A DNA stretch of 64,000 nt from UBA6019 sp035535055 (GCA_035535055.1 DATLQT010000004.1:1-64000); one strand, 5' to 3'. Shown: positions 7,494 to 15,452, counted from the first letter of the stretch. Notes: generated from the sequence alone by a model not told the origin. Made by a program: numbers and translations.

Positions 7494-8371
7494 CAGCTGA
7501 TCAGCGCCATGAGGGCCATCTGGGCGTGGAGGCGGTTCTCGGCCTGGTCGAAGACGGCCGAGGCGGGACCGTCGATGACCTCGTCGCTGACCTCCTCGCC
7601 TCGGTGGGCGGGCAGGCAGTGGAGGAAGACGGCGCCGGGTGCGCGCTCCATCAGGGCGGCGTCAACCTTGTAGCCGGAGAAGTCCGAGCGCCTCTGCTGG
7701 GTCTCATCCTCGAATCCCATCGAGGTCCAGACGTCCGTGTAGATCACCTTCGCGCCGGCGACCGCGTTCAGGTAGTTGCTGACCTGCATGCCGGGCGCGA
7801 CGCGGCGGAGCGCCTCCGACGGCTCGTAGCCGGGCGGGGTGACCACCGTGAAGGGAAACCCTAAGAGGGCGTGCGCGTGGGCCAGCGAGGTGACGATGTT
7901 GTTGCCGTCGCCGACGAAGGCGACCGGTGCCTCGAGCGATCCACAGCGCTCGCGGATGGTCATGAGGTCGGCCAGCACCTGGCAAGGGTGCTCGAGCTCG
8001 GTCAGGGCGTTGATCACGGGGATCGACGCCGAGTGCGCCAGCTCGACCAGGTCGGCGTGGCGCCGAAGGCGGGCGACGACCAGGTCGACATAGCGCTCGA
8101 GCACACGGGCGGCGTCGGCCACCGGCTCGCGCACGCCGATCTGGACGTCGCCTTCGGCGAGGGCGATGGTCGCCCCACCGAGCCTGGTGATGCCGACCTG
8201 GAAGGAGACCCGGGTTCTCATCGACGGCTTCTGGAAGACCATCGCGACCTGCTTGCCCGTCAGCGGACGTTCCCGCCACTCGCCCGCCTTGATCCGGGCG
8301 GCGAGGTCGAGTATGCCGAGCAGCTCCTCCCGGTCAAGGTCGGAGATGCTGAGGAAGTCGCGGCCCCGCAT
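7493..8371 (-). CDS. argF: ornithine carbamoyltransferase
   Basis: 292 residues from ATG 8371; a TTG at 8392 would add seven residues. Forms citrulline from ornithine and carbamoyl phosphate in arginine synthesis. The carbamoyl-phosphate loop KPSMRTRVSF, the ELEHPCQVLAD segment, the DVWTSMG ornithine loop region and the C-terminal HCLPAHRGEEVS motif are all present. HCLPAHRG is characteristic of OTCases rather than aspartate carbamoyltransferases. Its stop codon overlaps cdaA by one base, an unusual neighbour for an arginine gene. No ARG-box operator was identified upstream. Confidence 0.95.
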   Translation of the reverse strand: MRGRDFLSISDLDREELLGILDLAARIKAGEWRERPLTGKQVAMVFQKPSMRTRVSFQVGITRLGGATIALAEGDVQIGVREPVADAARVLERYVDLVVARLRRHADLVELAHSASIPVINALTELEHPCQVLADLMTIRERCGSLEAPVAFVGDGNNIVTSLAHAHALLGFPFTVVTPPGYEPSEALRRVAPGMQVSNYLNAVAGAKVIYTDVWTSMGFEDETQQRRSDFSGYKVDAALMERAPGAVFLHCLPAHRGEEVSDEVIDGPASAVFDQAENRLHAQMALMALIS

Positions 8372-8422
8372 GGTCAAAAGGGAGTTGGTCAAGATGAAAA
8401 TCTTAGGACTCCGGGTTCGACG

Positions 8423-8974
8423 CTAAAGCCGCGGCGTGATCAGCTCCCCGCTGACGACCGGCCGCTCGGAGAGGTCGAGGGCCGAATCGAACTCCGGTAG
8501 TCGGGCTCGCAGGACCCGGTCGTCACGAAGCGTGAGGACGAGGTCGCGGCAGCCCGAGGGCTCGAGGCCGAAGTCCGCCGGGCGGAGCGCGATCGGCTTG
8601 CCACGGCGGAGATGGACCGTCAGCCGGTCCGAGATCCGAATCTCGGACCAGCGGTCGGTCGACCAGTCGGTCGGCGCGGCCAAAGAGGCGGTCTCGACTC
8701 TGTCCCAGAGCGCGTGCTGCTCCACCCTCCCCTGAACGACCACCATCCGGTCCCGGAAGAAGCCGAGCCGGCAGGGAGGCCAGACGCGGAGCTGCCAGCC
8801 CGCCCAAGCGGCGAGCCCGACGCCGATCAGGGCGCCGGCGCCGAGGGCCAATGCCGCTGGCCCGCTCCCCTCGAACCACCAGACGAGCGCGGCGACCAGG
8901 CCGAAGGTCACCCCGACGGCCGCGCCCGAGGCCGCCAGGAGAACCGAAGAGCGCCGCGAGCGAGCGAAGATCAC
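8423..8974 (-). CDS. membrane protein of unknown function with two N-terminal helices
   Basis: From GTG 8974 the product is 183 residues. A longer frame begins at 9058 but would overlap the upstream ligase, and GTG 8974 has a G-rich stretch before it. Two hydrophobic helices, SVLLAASGAAVGVTFGLVAA and then a Gly/Ala/Leu-rich one ending in WAGWQL, are followed by a soluble ~125-residue domain. That domain is rich in beta-type segments (RMVVVQGRVEQHALWDRVE, SEIRISDRLTVHLRRG). The architecture recalls small bacterial PH-like membrane proteins, but I see no diagnostic motif and assign no function. It sits between an acyl-CoA ligase and argF on the same strand. Confidence 0.6.
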   Translation of the reverse strand: MIFARSRRSSVLLAASGAAVGVTFGLVAALVWWFEGSGPAALALGAGALIGVGLAAWAGWQLRVWPPCRLGFFRDRMVVVQGRVEQHALWDRVETASLAAPTDWSTDRWSEIRISDRLTVHLRRGKPIALRPADFGLEPSGCRDLVLTLRDDRVLRARLPEFDSALDLSERPVVSGELITPRL

Positions 8975-9027
8975 CCGAGCCCCACCAGAACTGAAGTGTA
9001 TGCCTGAATCCGGCCCCGAAACGGCGG

Positions 9028-10518
9028 CTAATTGACCTGCCGGGCGGCCCCCTCCCAATAGGCCTGGCGAAGCTCACGCTTGAGGATCTTCCCGCTCGGG
9101 TTGCGGGGGATCGTCTCCACGAAGTCGACCGTCCGCGGACGCTTGTAGCCGGCCAGCAGCGGCCGCGACCACTCGATCAGCTCCTCGGCCACCAGCTCCG
9201 CGCCCGGCCTGCGGACGACCACCGCCTTGACCGTCTCGCCCCACTGGTCGTCGGGCACCCCGATGACGGCGACGTCGGCTATCGCCGGGTGGCCGGCGAG
9301 GACGCTTTCGAGTTCGGCCGGATAGATGTTCTCCCCGCCGGACACGATCATGTCCTTGATCCGGTCCTTGATGTAGAAGTAGCCGTCAGCGTCCTGAGTC
9401 CCGGCGTCGCCGGTGTGGAACCAGCCATCGCGGATGACGTCGGCGGTGTCCTGGGGACGCTTCCAGTAGCCCTCCATCGTGCCGCCACCCCGGTAGACGA
9501 TCTCTCCGATCTCGCCGTGGGGGACCTCGTTGTCATCCGGGTCGACCACCTTCATGTCCGCCCCCAGGGTCGCCCGGCCGCAGCTCAGCATGCGCTCGCC
9601 GGCGTGCTCGTGGTGGGCCAGGAAGGTGATGGCGCCGGTGGTCTCGGTCAGCCCGTAGACCTGGGTCAGGTGGCACCTGAAGGTGTCGATGGAGCGCTGG
9701 AGAACGGCCTGGCTGATCGGCGAGGCCCCGTAGAGGATGTTGCGCAGGGAGGAGTAGTCGCGGCCCTGCGACTCCGGCAGCGAGGTCAGGAAGAGCAGGG
9801 CGGCCGGAACCAGGAAGGCGGTCTCGACCCTCTGCTCCTCAAAGACCTGGAGAACCTGCTGGGGCAAGAACTCGCGCAGCAGCACCGCCGTGCTCCCGGT
9901 GACCATGGCGGCCATGGCCCAGCCGCAGCCGCCGATGTGATAGAGCGGCATGGCGACCATGGCCCGGCCGCCGACCCGCAGCTCGGGCACCTCGGTGCCG
10001 AACACCCCCGCCGTGGCGAAGAGGTTCAGACCGCTCAGCATGGCGCCCTTGGGGAGCCCGGTCGTCCCTGAGGTGTAGAGCTGCCAGCTGGTCCTCGTCT
10101 CCTCGTCCAGGTGAGGATCGCCCGAGTCCATCCGCGGCAGCTCGCCGAAGCCGAGAACGCGGGTGCCGGCGGCGTCGGCCTGGCTCCGGAATTCCTCTCC
10201 CGCAACGATCGCGACCGACTGGGCGTCGGCCGCCACCTTGGCGACCTCGGTGCCGGTCAGGCGCCAGTTGACAGGGGTTGCGATCGCGCCCGCCTTGTCG
10301 AGGGCGAAGAGCAGCTCGATGTAGTCGTCGGTGTTCTTGTCGAGGATGGCGACGTGGTCGCCCGGCTTCACCCCGAGGTTCTTTACCAGGCCCGCGGCGA
10401 GCTTCGAGCTGGAAAGGTCCAGCTCACCCCAGGTACGAGCGCGGCCCTCGAACCAGGTGGCCTCCAGACCCGGCTGCCGTCGGGCCCACCACCGGCAGAT
10501 CTCCGAAACAGTTCGCAT
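9028..10518 (-). CDS. AMP-dependent acyl-CoA synthetase
   Basis: 496 residues of the ANL superfamily, activating a carboxylic acid (probably a fatty acid) through an acyl-adenylate to its CoA thioester. The P-loop LYTSGTTGLPKGAML, the adenine-binding VYGLTETTGAI, the hinge region GYFYIKDRIKDMIVSGGENI and the C-terminal lysine motif IPRNPSGKILKREL are intact. The length and GENIYPAELE motif fit short to medium or long-chain fatty-acid CoA ligases; the chain length cannot be read from sequence. The gene stands alone: repeat copy B and rpsI lie upstream and a small membrane protein gene lies downstream. Confidence 0.9.
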   Translation of the reverse strand: MRTVSEICRWWARRQPGLEATWFEGRARTWGELDLSSSKLAAGLVKNLGVKPGDHVAILDKNTDDYIELLFALDKAGAIATPVNWRLTGTEVAKVAADAQSVAIVAGEEFRSQADAAGTRVLGFGELPRMDSGDPHLDEETRTSWQLYTSGTTGLPKGAMLSGLNLFATAGVFGTEVPELRVGGRAMVAMPLYHIGGCGWAMAAMVTGSTAVLLREFLPQQVLQVFEEQRVETAFLVPAALLFLTSLPESQGRDYSSLRNILYGASPISQAVLQRSIDTFRCHLTQVYGLTETTGAITFLAHHEHAGERMLSCGRATLGADMKVVDPDDNEVPHGEIGEIVYRGGGTMEGYWKRPQDTADVIRDGWFHTGDAGTQDADGYFYIKDRIKDMIVSGGENIYPAELESVLAGHPAIADVAVIGVPDDQWGETVKAVVVRRPGAELVAEELIEWSRPLLAGYKRPRTVDFVETIPRNPSGKILKRELRQAYWEGAARQVN

Positions 10519-10547
10519 GGCGCGATCTTAGGGCGGTCGCGCGGCGC

Positions 10548-10654
10548 GTAGGCCGGATTTATCCCGGCCGAACGGGTTGCTTGAGCGAAACCCACGCCGG
10601 GGGCCGAGAGGGGGAGATCCGGAAGAGGGGGCCGGCCCCTCTTGCCCCGTATTA
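10548..10654. repeat. dispersed GTAG-hairpin repeat, copy B
   Basis: About 107 bp between the rpsI stop codon and the acyl-CoA ligase. The plus strand shows GTAG (10548-10551), a GGCCGG...CCGGCC hairpin (10551-10569), a GTTG...GAAACC middle part and a GAGAGGGGG block. A perfect AAGAGGGG/CCCCTCTT-type hairpin lies around 10623-10643. It ends at the rpsI TAA. Block order and spacing match copy A at 2301-2409. The second hairpin could also serve as a terminator for rpsI, but no U-tract follows it on the minus strand. Confidence 0.7.
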
Positions 10655-11047
10655 CCGCTTGGTGTACTGAGGAGCCTTGCGGGCCCGCTTGAGGCCGGGC
10701 TTCTTGCGCTCCTTCTCCCGCGAGTCGCGGGTGAGCAGGCCGGCCTTTTTGAGGACCGAGCGAAGCTCGGGATCGGTCTCCAGCAGGGCCCGGGCCACCC
10801 CGTGCGCGACGGCCCCGGCCTGGCCCGACTTGCCACCGCCGACGACCTTGACGCTGGCGTCGAAGCGCTTGGTGTCGGCGACCTTGAAGGGCGTCATCAC
10901 GACCAGCTCGAGGGTGCGGCGGCCGAGGTACTGGAGGGCAGGCTTCTCGTTGATCGTCACCCGCCCATCGCCGGGCTGGAGGCGGACGCGGGCGATCGCG
11001 CTCTTCCGCCGACCGGTCCCGTGTCCCGAATTCTGCTCAGTTGCCAA
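10652..11047 (-). CDS. rpsI: 30S ribosomal protein S9
   Basis: 131 residues from TTG 11047. S9 binds the 3' major domain of 16S rRNA, and its C-terminal tail reaches the P site. GTGRRKSAIARVRLQPG at the N-terminus and the C-terminal LTRDSREKERKKPGLKRAR-x5-YTKR are the family signatures, with the conserved terminal Lys-Arg. A start at 11128 would add 27 non-conserved residues inside rplM. TTG 11047 overlaps the end of rplM by 11 nt and has a G-rich stretch (GGGGGAT) upstream. The stop TAA forms the edge of repeat copy B. Confidence 0.95.
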   Translation of the reverse strand: MATEQNSGHGTGRRKSAIARVRLQPGDGRVTINEKPALQYLGRRTLELVVMTPFKVADTKRFDASVKVVGGGKSGQAGAVAHGVARALLETDPELRSVLKKAGLLTRDSREKERKKPGLKRARKAPQYTKR

Positions 11048-11501
11048 GATCGATATCCCCCGCCTGGTTGAACTTGATCGCCTTCGGCTGCTGGGCCGAG
11101 TGCTCGTGCTCGGGTCCGGCGTAGACACGCAAGCGCTTCAGCATATCGGCGCCCAGCGTGTTGCGCTGCAGCATGCCGCGGACCGCGTTGTAGACCGGGA
11201 AGGTCGGGTCGAGCTCCTGGGCCTGCCTCAGCGTCCGGCTTCGCAGACCGCTCGGGTAGCCCGAGTAGCGGGTATAGGTCTTGCCGTCCATTTTGGAACC
11301 GGTCACCAGCACCTTCTGCGCGTTGACGACGACCACGTGGTCGCCGGTATTGACGTGCGGCGTATAGGTCGGCTTGTGCTTGCCCTTCAAAAGGCGCGCC
11401 ACACTGGAGGCCAGGCGGCCGAGGGCGACGCCGGTGGCGTCGACCACGTACCAGTCCCCTTTGAGGTCCTCGTTCCTGGCAGTCCAGGTCTTCTGCTTCA
11501 A
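11037..11501 (-). CDS. rplM: 50S ribosomal protein L13
   Basis: 154 residues from TTG 11501. L13 is an early assembly protein of the large subunit. WYVVDATGVALGRLAS, LLKGKHKPTYTPHVNTGD, KTYTRYSGYPSGL and LKRLRVYAGPEHEHSAQQPK are typical of L13. The start is marked by AGAGGAAAAAAG just upstream, and it overlaps the truA stop (TTGA). It forms the usual rplM-rpsI pair, here appended to the alpha operon after truA. Confidence 0.96.
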   Translation of the reverse strand: MKQKTWTARNEDLKGDWYVVDATGVALGRLASSVARLLKGKHKPTYTPHVNTGDHVVVVNAQKVLVTGSKMDGKTYTRYSGYPSGLRSRTLRQAQELDPTFPVYNAVRGMLQRNTLGADMLKRLRVYAGPEHEHSAQQPKAIKFNQAGDIDLGN

Positions 11502-12271
11502 CTTTTTTCCTCTGACGAATTCATTCCGTAGATCACTTCCATGAGGGTCAACCCCCCGGCGGGCGCCGTCCTCACCTTATCGCCGGCGGCTCGCCTGCGG
11601 TCGCGGGCGGCGAGCAGCTCGCCCAGCCAGGCCGGCGGCCGGCGCCCGCTCCCCACCTCGGCCAGCGCTCCCGCGATGCCGCGCACCAGGCCCCGCAGGA
11701 AGCCCTCCGCCTCCAGCTCCAGCTCGACGAACCGATCGACGCGCCTGACGGTCGCCGAGCGCATTTCGCGGGTCCGCGAGCCCTCCGGCTCGGATGCCGA
11801 GCAAAAGCTGGTCCAGTCGTGCCTTCCGACCAGCGCCACTGCCGCCTCGCCCATCGCCCGCACATCGAGCGGGCCGGCAAGATGCCAGCAGCGCTGCCGC
11901 TCCAGCGCCGGCCGCGCCGGCCGGTCGAGGTACCGGTAGCGGTACCTTCTGCCGAGCGCCGAGTAGCGAGCGTGGAACGGGTCGGCCACGACCGCGGCGC
12001 TCAAAGCGCTCACGTCGGCCGGCAGCTTCGCGTTGAGCGCCGCCACCAGCTTGGGGACCGGGATCGAGTCCTCCGGCAGCCGGAAGTTCGCGACCTGACC
12101 GAGGGCATGAGCCCCCGCGTCGGTCCTTCCCGCCCCGTAGACAGTGATCCGCCTGCCGGTCAGCTCGAACAGCGCCCGCTTCAGCTCACCTTCGACGGTG
12201 CGCCGCGCGACCTGCTGCTGCCAGCCCGAAAAGCCGGTCCCGTCGTACTCCAGCACGACCTTGATATTCAC
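11498..12271 (-). CDS. truA: tRNA pseudouridine(38-40) synthase
   Basis: 257 residues from GTG 12271. Converts uridines 38-40 of the tRNA anticodon stem to pseudouridine. YDGTGFSGWQQQ at the N-terminus and the catalytic aspartate motif GAGRTDAGAHALGQVANF (nucleophile Asp in RTDAGAHA) are intact. RYRYRYLDRPARPAL and the C-terminal MVRGI-like FLRGLVRGIAGAL complete the fold. It follows rplQ by 49 bp and overlaps rplM by four bases. The order rplQ-truA-rplM-rpsI matches that in Firmicutes. Confidence 0.95.
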   Translation of the reverse strand: MNIKVVLEYDGTGFSGWQQQVARRTVEGELKRALFELTGRRITVYGAGRTDAGAHALGQVANFRLPEDSIPVPKLVAALNAKLPADVSALSAAVVADPFHARYSALGRRYRYRYLDRPARPALERQRCWHLAGPLDVRAMGEAAVALVGRHDWTSFCSASEPEGSRTREMRSATVRRVDRFVELELEAEGFLRGLVRGIAGALAEVGSGRRPPAWLGELLAARDRRRAAGDKVRTAPAGGLTLMEVIYGMNSSEEKS

Positions 12272-12320
12272 TTTTCAATCTCTCACGAGGCCCGGCGAGC
12301 CGGGCACGGCGGCGGCGAGC

Positions 12321-12674
12321 CTAGTCGACGATCTCGATGATCACCATCGGGGCGGCGTCGCCAAGACGCATGCCCTTGTTGATGATCCGGGTGTACCCAC
12401 CCGGCCGCTCCTTCAGGCGCGGCAGGATGTTGGAGAACAGCTTCTCGATCAGGTCCGGCCTGGTGAGCTCCGCCGCCACGTGGCGCCGGGCCGCGAGGTC
12501 GTCCCCCTTGGCGGCCGTGATCAGCCGGTCGACGTGCCGCCGCAGCTCCTTGGCCTTCGCCTCGGTGGTGGTGATGCGACCTGCGTCGATGAGCGAGGTG
12601 ACGAGGTTTCGCATCAGCCACTTGCGGTGGTCGGTGTCGCGGCTGAACTTGCGGCCGCTCTTTCCGTGTCGCAT
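12321..12674 (-). CDS. rplQ: 50S ribosomal protein L17
   Basis: 117 residues. MRHGKSGRKFSRDTDHRKW and the NLVTSLIDAGRITTTEAKAKEL segment are the L17 signature; the C-terminal GYTRIINKGMRLGDAAPMV is also typical. L17 lines the exit tunnel region of the large subunit. The ATG overlaps the rpoA stop (TGATG). This is the usual rpoA-rplQ order. Confidence 0.97.
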   Translation of the reverse strand: MRHGKSGRKFSRDTDHRKWLMRNLVTSLIDAGRITTTEAKAKELRRHVDRLITAAKGDDLAARRHVAAELTRPDLIEKLFSNILPRLKERPGGYTRIINKGMRLGDAAPMVIIEIVD

Positions 12675-13639
12675 CAGTGAAAGACGGTGTCCAGCTCTTC
12701 CGGCTTGATGTAGCTCTTCTCGACCAGCTTCTCCTTGATCTCGTCCAGCGACTTGCGGCCGAAGTTGCGGAGCGAGAGCAGCTCCTCCTCCTTCTTGGCG
12801 AGCAGCTGTCCGACGGTGGAGATGTCGTTGGCCTTGAGGCAGTTGAAGGCGCGGACCGAGAGGTCCAGCTCCTCGATCGGGGTGTCGTTGGTGCGGCTGG
12901 GCGCGGCCCGGCCGGCGGTCGCCGCCTCGGGCGCGGTGGCCCGCTCGGGGAAGCTGACGAACAGCTCCAGGTGCCGGGTGAAGAGCTCGGCCGCCTGGGC
13001 CACGGCCTCCTCCGGCCGCATGGTGCCGTCGGTGGAGACGTCGAGGATCAACCGGTCATAGTCGGTCGCCTGCCCGACCCGGGTCTTCTCGACCGTGAAG
13101 TTGGCCTTCAAGACCGGGGAGAAGATGGCGTCGATCGGGATCACGCCGATCGGCTGGCCCTCGCGCTTGTTGCGCTCGGCCGGCACGTAGCCACGGCCGC
13201 GCTCGACGTTGAGCTCCATCCGGAGGTGGCCCTTGTCGGCGATGGTCGCGATGTAGAGGTCGCCGTTGACGATCTCGACGTCGCTGGTGGTCTGGATGTC
13301 GGAGGCGTGGACCTGGGCCGGGCCGCGGACGTCGAGGGTCAGCGCGACCGGGTCCTCGGTGAAGCTCTTGAGGTTCAGCTGCTTGAGGTTGAGGATGACC
13401 TCGGTCACGTCCTCCTTGATGTGCGGGATCGAGGTGAACTCGTGCGCCACGCCGTCGATCTGGATCGAAGTGACCGCCGCTCCCCAGAGCGAGGAGAGCA
13501 GCACCCGCCGCAGGGTGTTGCCGAGGGTGATGCCGAAACCGGGCTCGAGCGGCTCGATCTCGAACTTGCCAAATATGTCGGTGCCTCCCTCCAGCCGCTT
13601 GACCGAGGGCGCAACCGAAACCGGGGTGTCTATCGCCAA
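12674..13639 (-). CDS. rpoA: DNA-directed RNA polymerase alpha subunit
   Basis: 321 residues from TTG 13639, which follows a GGGAGG about 12 nt upstream. The N-terminal dimerisation domain shows FEIEPLEPGFGITLGNTLRR and LLSSLWGAAVTSIQIDGV. A Ala/Thr-rich linker near residue 235 leads to the C-terminal DNA/activator-binding domain with IEELDLSVRAFNCLKANDI and LLSLRNFGRKSLDEIKEKL. Alpha scaffolds polymerase assembly and contacts UP elements. It is last but one in the rpsM-rpsK-rpsD-rpoA-rplQ cluster and overlaps rplQ by one base. Confidence 0.98.
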   Translation of the reverse strand: MAIDTPVSVAPSVKRLEGGTDIFGKFEIEPLEPGFGITLGNTLRRVLLSSLWGAAVTSIQIDGVAHEFTSIPHIKEDVTEVILNLKQLNLKSFTEDPVALTLDVRGPAQVHASDIQTTSDVEIVNGDLYIATIADKGHLRMELNVERGRGYVPAERNKREGQPIGVIPIDAIFSPVLKANFTVEKTRVGQATDYDRLILDVSTDGTMRPEEAVAQAAELFTRHLELFVSFPERATAPEAATAGRAAPSRTNDTPIEELDLSVRAFNCLKANDISTVGQLLAKKEEELLSLRNFGRKSLDEIKEKLVEKSYIKPEELDTVFH

Positions 13640-13663
13640 CTTGAAATGAAACCTCCCATGGGT

Positions 13664-14293
13664 TTAGCGCGAATAAAACTCGACGATCAGGTGCTCTTCG
13701 ACGCCCATCTCCATCTCATCGCGCTCGGGGAGGGACAGCACCTTGGCACTCTTTTCGCCCTCGTTGTACGAGAGCCAGGACGGCATCGTCCGCGAACCGG
13801 CCGCGTCCCGGGCGACGTCGAAGACGGCGCTCCCGGTGGCGCTGCGCTCGCGCACCCTGACCACGTCACCGGGCCGCACCTGGTAGGAGGGCACGTTGAC
13901 GACCCTGCCGTTGACCTCGAAGTGCCGATGACCGACGAGCTGGCGGGCCTGCTTGCGGGAAGCTCCCAGGCCCATCCGGTAGACGACGTTGTCGAGACGA
14001 AGCTCGAGGTGCCGGAGCAAGTTGAGGCCGGTTACGCCCGGCTCCCGCTCGGCCGCTTCGAAGTAGTTCCGGAATTGACCCTCCATCAGGCCGTAGAGCC
14101 GCCGCGCCTTCTGCTTGGCGCGCAGCTGGAGCCCGTAGTCGGAGACCTTGCGCCGACGCGCCAGGCCATGCTGGCCGGGCGGGAAGGCGCGCCGGTCAAG
14201 GGTGCACTTGGTGTAGCACTTCTCGCCCTTCAAGTAGAGCTTGGCGCCCTCCCTGCGGCAGAAGCGGCAGACCGGACCCGCGTAGTTGCCCAT
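13664..14293 (-). CDS. rpsD: 30S ribosomal protein S4, zinc-binding form
   Basis: 209 residues. S4 nucleates assembly of the 16S 5' domain. Four cysteines near the N-terminus (C9, C12 in VCRFCRREG and C26, C30 in EKCYTKC) form the zinc site of the C+ type of S4. An S4 RNA-binding domain follows (LDNVVYRMGLGASRKQARQL, VGHRHFEVNGRVVNVPS). The ATG abuts the rpsK stop TAA directly. Confidence 0.97.
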   Translation of the reverse strand: MGNYAGPVCRFCRREGAKLYLKGEKCYTKCTLDRRAFPPGQHGLARRRKVSDYGLQLRAKQKARRLYGLMEGQFRNYFEAAEREPGVTGLNLLRHLELRLDNVVYRMGLGASRKQARQLVGHRHFEVNGRVVNVPSYQVRPGDVVRVRERSATGSAVFDVARDAAGSRTMPSWLSYNEGEKSAKVLSLPERDEMEMGVEEHLIVEFYSR

Positions 14294-14692
14294 TTAGACG
14301 CGTCTCCGCTTGGGCGGCCGGCAGCCGTTGTGGGGGATCGGCGTCACGTCGGTGATCGCCGAGACCTCGAGCCCGGCGGCCTGGAGGGAGCGGATGGCCG
14401 CCTCCCGGCCGGCGCCCGGGCCGCGGACGAAGACCTCGATCGAGCGCATGCCGTGCTCCATCGCCCGGCGGGCGGTGGCCTCGGCGGTCACCTGCGCGGC
14501 GAAGGGGGTCGACTTCCGGCTTCCCTTGAAGCCCTGCGCGCCCGCGCTTCCCCAGGAGATCACGTTCCCCTCGATGTCGGCGATGGAGATGATCGTGTTG
14601 TTGAAGGTGCTCTGGATGTGCGCCGTCCCCACCGCGACGTTCTTTCGCTCGCGGCGGCGGGTTCGGACGACCTTCTTTTTAACCTTGCCCAT
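14294..14692 (-). CDS. rpsK: 30S ribosomal protein S11
   Basis: 132 residues. S11 lies on the platform of the small subunit near the mRNA exit. GTAHIQSTFNNTIISIAD, WGSAGAQGFKGSRKSTPFAA and the C-terminal DVTPIPHNGCRPPKRRRV are characteristic. A basic N-terminal stretch (KKKVVRTRRRERK) precedes the domain. It follows rpsM by six bases. Confidence 0.97.
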   Translation of the reverse strand: MGKVKKKVVRTRRRERKNVAVGTAHIQSTFNNTIISIADIEGNVISWGSAGAQGFKGSRKSTPFAAQVTAEATARRAMEHGMRSIEVFVRGPGAGREAAIRSLQAAGLEVSAITDVTPIPHNGCRPPKRRRV

Positions 14693-14698
14693 TCAGTT

Positions 14699-15091
14699 CT
14701 ACTTACCCTTCTTGCGGCGGACGCCTACCGTGCGCTTGGGGCCGCGGCGGCCGCGCGCGTTGGTGCGGGTTCGCTGACCCCGAACCGGGAGCCCGCGGCG
14801 GTGGCGGATGCCCCGGTAGGAGCCGATCTCGGTCAAACGCTTGATGTTCATCGCGACCTCGCGGCGGAGGTCGCCCTCGATCAGGATGTCCTTGGTCGTG
14901 ACCAGGCGATCGACGATCGAGCGAAGCCTGCTGACCTCCTCGTCGCTGAGATCCTTGACGCGGGTGTCAGCGTTGACGTTGGCCTGCTTCACGATCTTGA
15001 CGGCGGTCGTTCGGCCGATGCCCATGATGTAGGTCATCGCGATCACGACCCGCTTGTCCCGCGGGATGTCGATGCCGGCGATACGAGCCAA
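14699..15091 (-). CDS. rpsM: 30S ribosomal protein S13
   Basis: 130 residues from TTG 15091. S13 forms inter-subunit bridges from the head of the 30S. ARIAGIDIPRDKRVVIAMTY, GIGRTTAVKIVKQANVN and the C-terminal RGLPVRGQRTRTNARGRRGP are the family hallmarks. The C-terminal tail is strongly basic. rpmJ ends 19 bp upstream, in the usual infA-rpmJ-rpsM order. Confidence 0.97.
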   Translation of the reverse strand: MARIAGIDIPRDKRVVIAMTYIMGIGRTTAVKIVKQANVNADTRVKDLSDEEVSRLRSIVDRLVTTKDILIEGDLRREVAMNIKRLTEIGSYRGIRHRRGLPVRGQRTRTNARGRRGPKRTVGVRRKKGK

Positions 15092-15110
15092 TTCTGTTTC
15101 CTGGCCTCTC

Positions 15111-15224
15111 CTAACCCTGCCGCTGCTTGTGCTTCGGATTGCTGCAGATGACCCGGACCACGCCTTCGCGCTTGATCACCTTGCAGTTCACGCAGATCTT
15201 CTTAACCGACGGTCTGACCTTCAT
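15111..15224 (-). CDS. rpmJ: 50S ribosomal protein L36
   Basis: 37 residues. Reads MKVRPSVKKICVNCKVIKRE, then GVVRVICSNPKHKQRQG. C11, C14, C27 and H32 form the zinc site of the C+ form of L36. The ATG overlaps the infA TGA as ATGA (15221-15224), so translation is coupled. It is the smallest ribosomal protein and sits in its standard place between infA and rpsM. Confidence 0.96.
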   Translation of the reverse strand: MKVRPSVKKICVNCKVIKREGVVRVICSNPKHKQRQG

Positions 15225-15436
15225 CTCTTGATCTCTCTTATTCGGCCCCGGGACCGGTCCGTCTCCGCCAGCTCGACGCTGACCCGATCGCCGGGCAGGA
15301 CCCGCACGAAGTGGGTCGAGAGGCGGTCGGCGACATGAGCGAGGACCTTCACCCCGTTCTCGAGCTCCACGCGGAACATTCCGTCGGGGAGAGCCTCGAG
15401 CACCCGCCCATCGACCGAGATCGGCGGCTGGGGCAC
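15221..15436 (-). CDS. infA: translation initiation factor IF-1
   Basis: 71 residues of OB fold: VDGRVLEALPDGMFRVELEN, GVKVLAHVADRLSTHFVRVL, PGDRVSVELAETDRSRGRI. IF-1 occupies the A site during initiation. GTG 15436 is only eight bases after a perfect TATAAT, so the transcript from that promoter should begin at or beside the GTG and be leaderless. No Shine-Dalgarno sequence is seen. The start residues (MPQPPIS) differ from the usual MAKED, so a few N-terminal residues are unusual. Confidence 0.95.
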   Translation of the reverse strand: MPQPPISVDGRVLEALPDGMFRVELENGVKVLAHVADRLSTHFVRVLPGDRVSVELAETDRSRGRIREIKR

Positions 15437-15451
15437 GAACCGCGATTATAC
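15437..15451 (-). promoter_or_regulatory. -10 promoter element before infA
   Basis: TATAAT occupies 15450-15445 on the minus strand, inside the last few bases before the map stop codon's 3' side. It is followed by CGCGGTTC and the infA GTG. The best upstream match to a -35 (TTGAAG) is spaced only about 14 bp, so the promoter would rely mainly on the -10. The 18-nt core TATAATCGCGGTTCGTGC recurs in front of rpoB with one change. Confidence 0.65.
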
Positions 15452-15452
15452 C

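Noticed and set aside
10383..10595. A 70-codon minus-strand ORF upstream of the acyl-CoA ligase
   Set aside because: It runs through repeat copy B and into the ligase in the wrong frame; the INPAYA stretch comes from the repeat.
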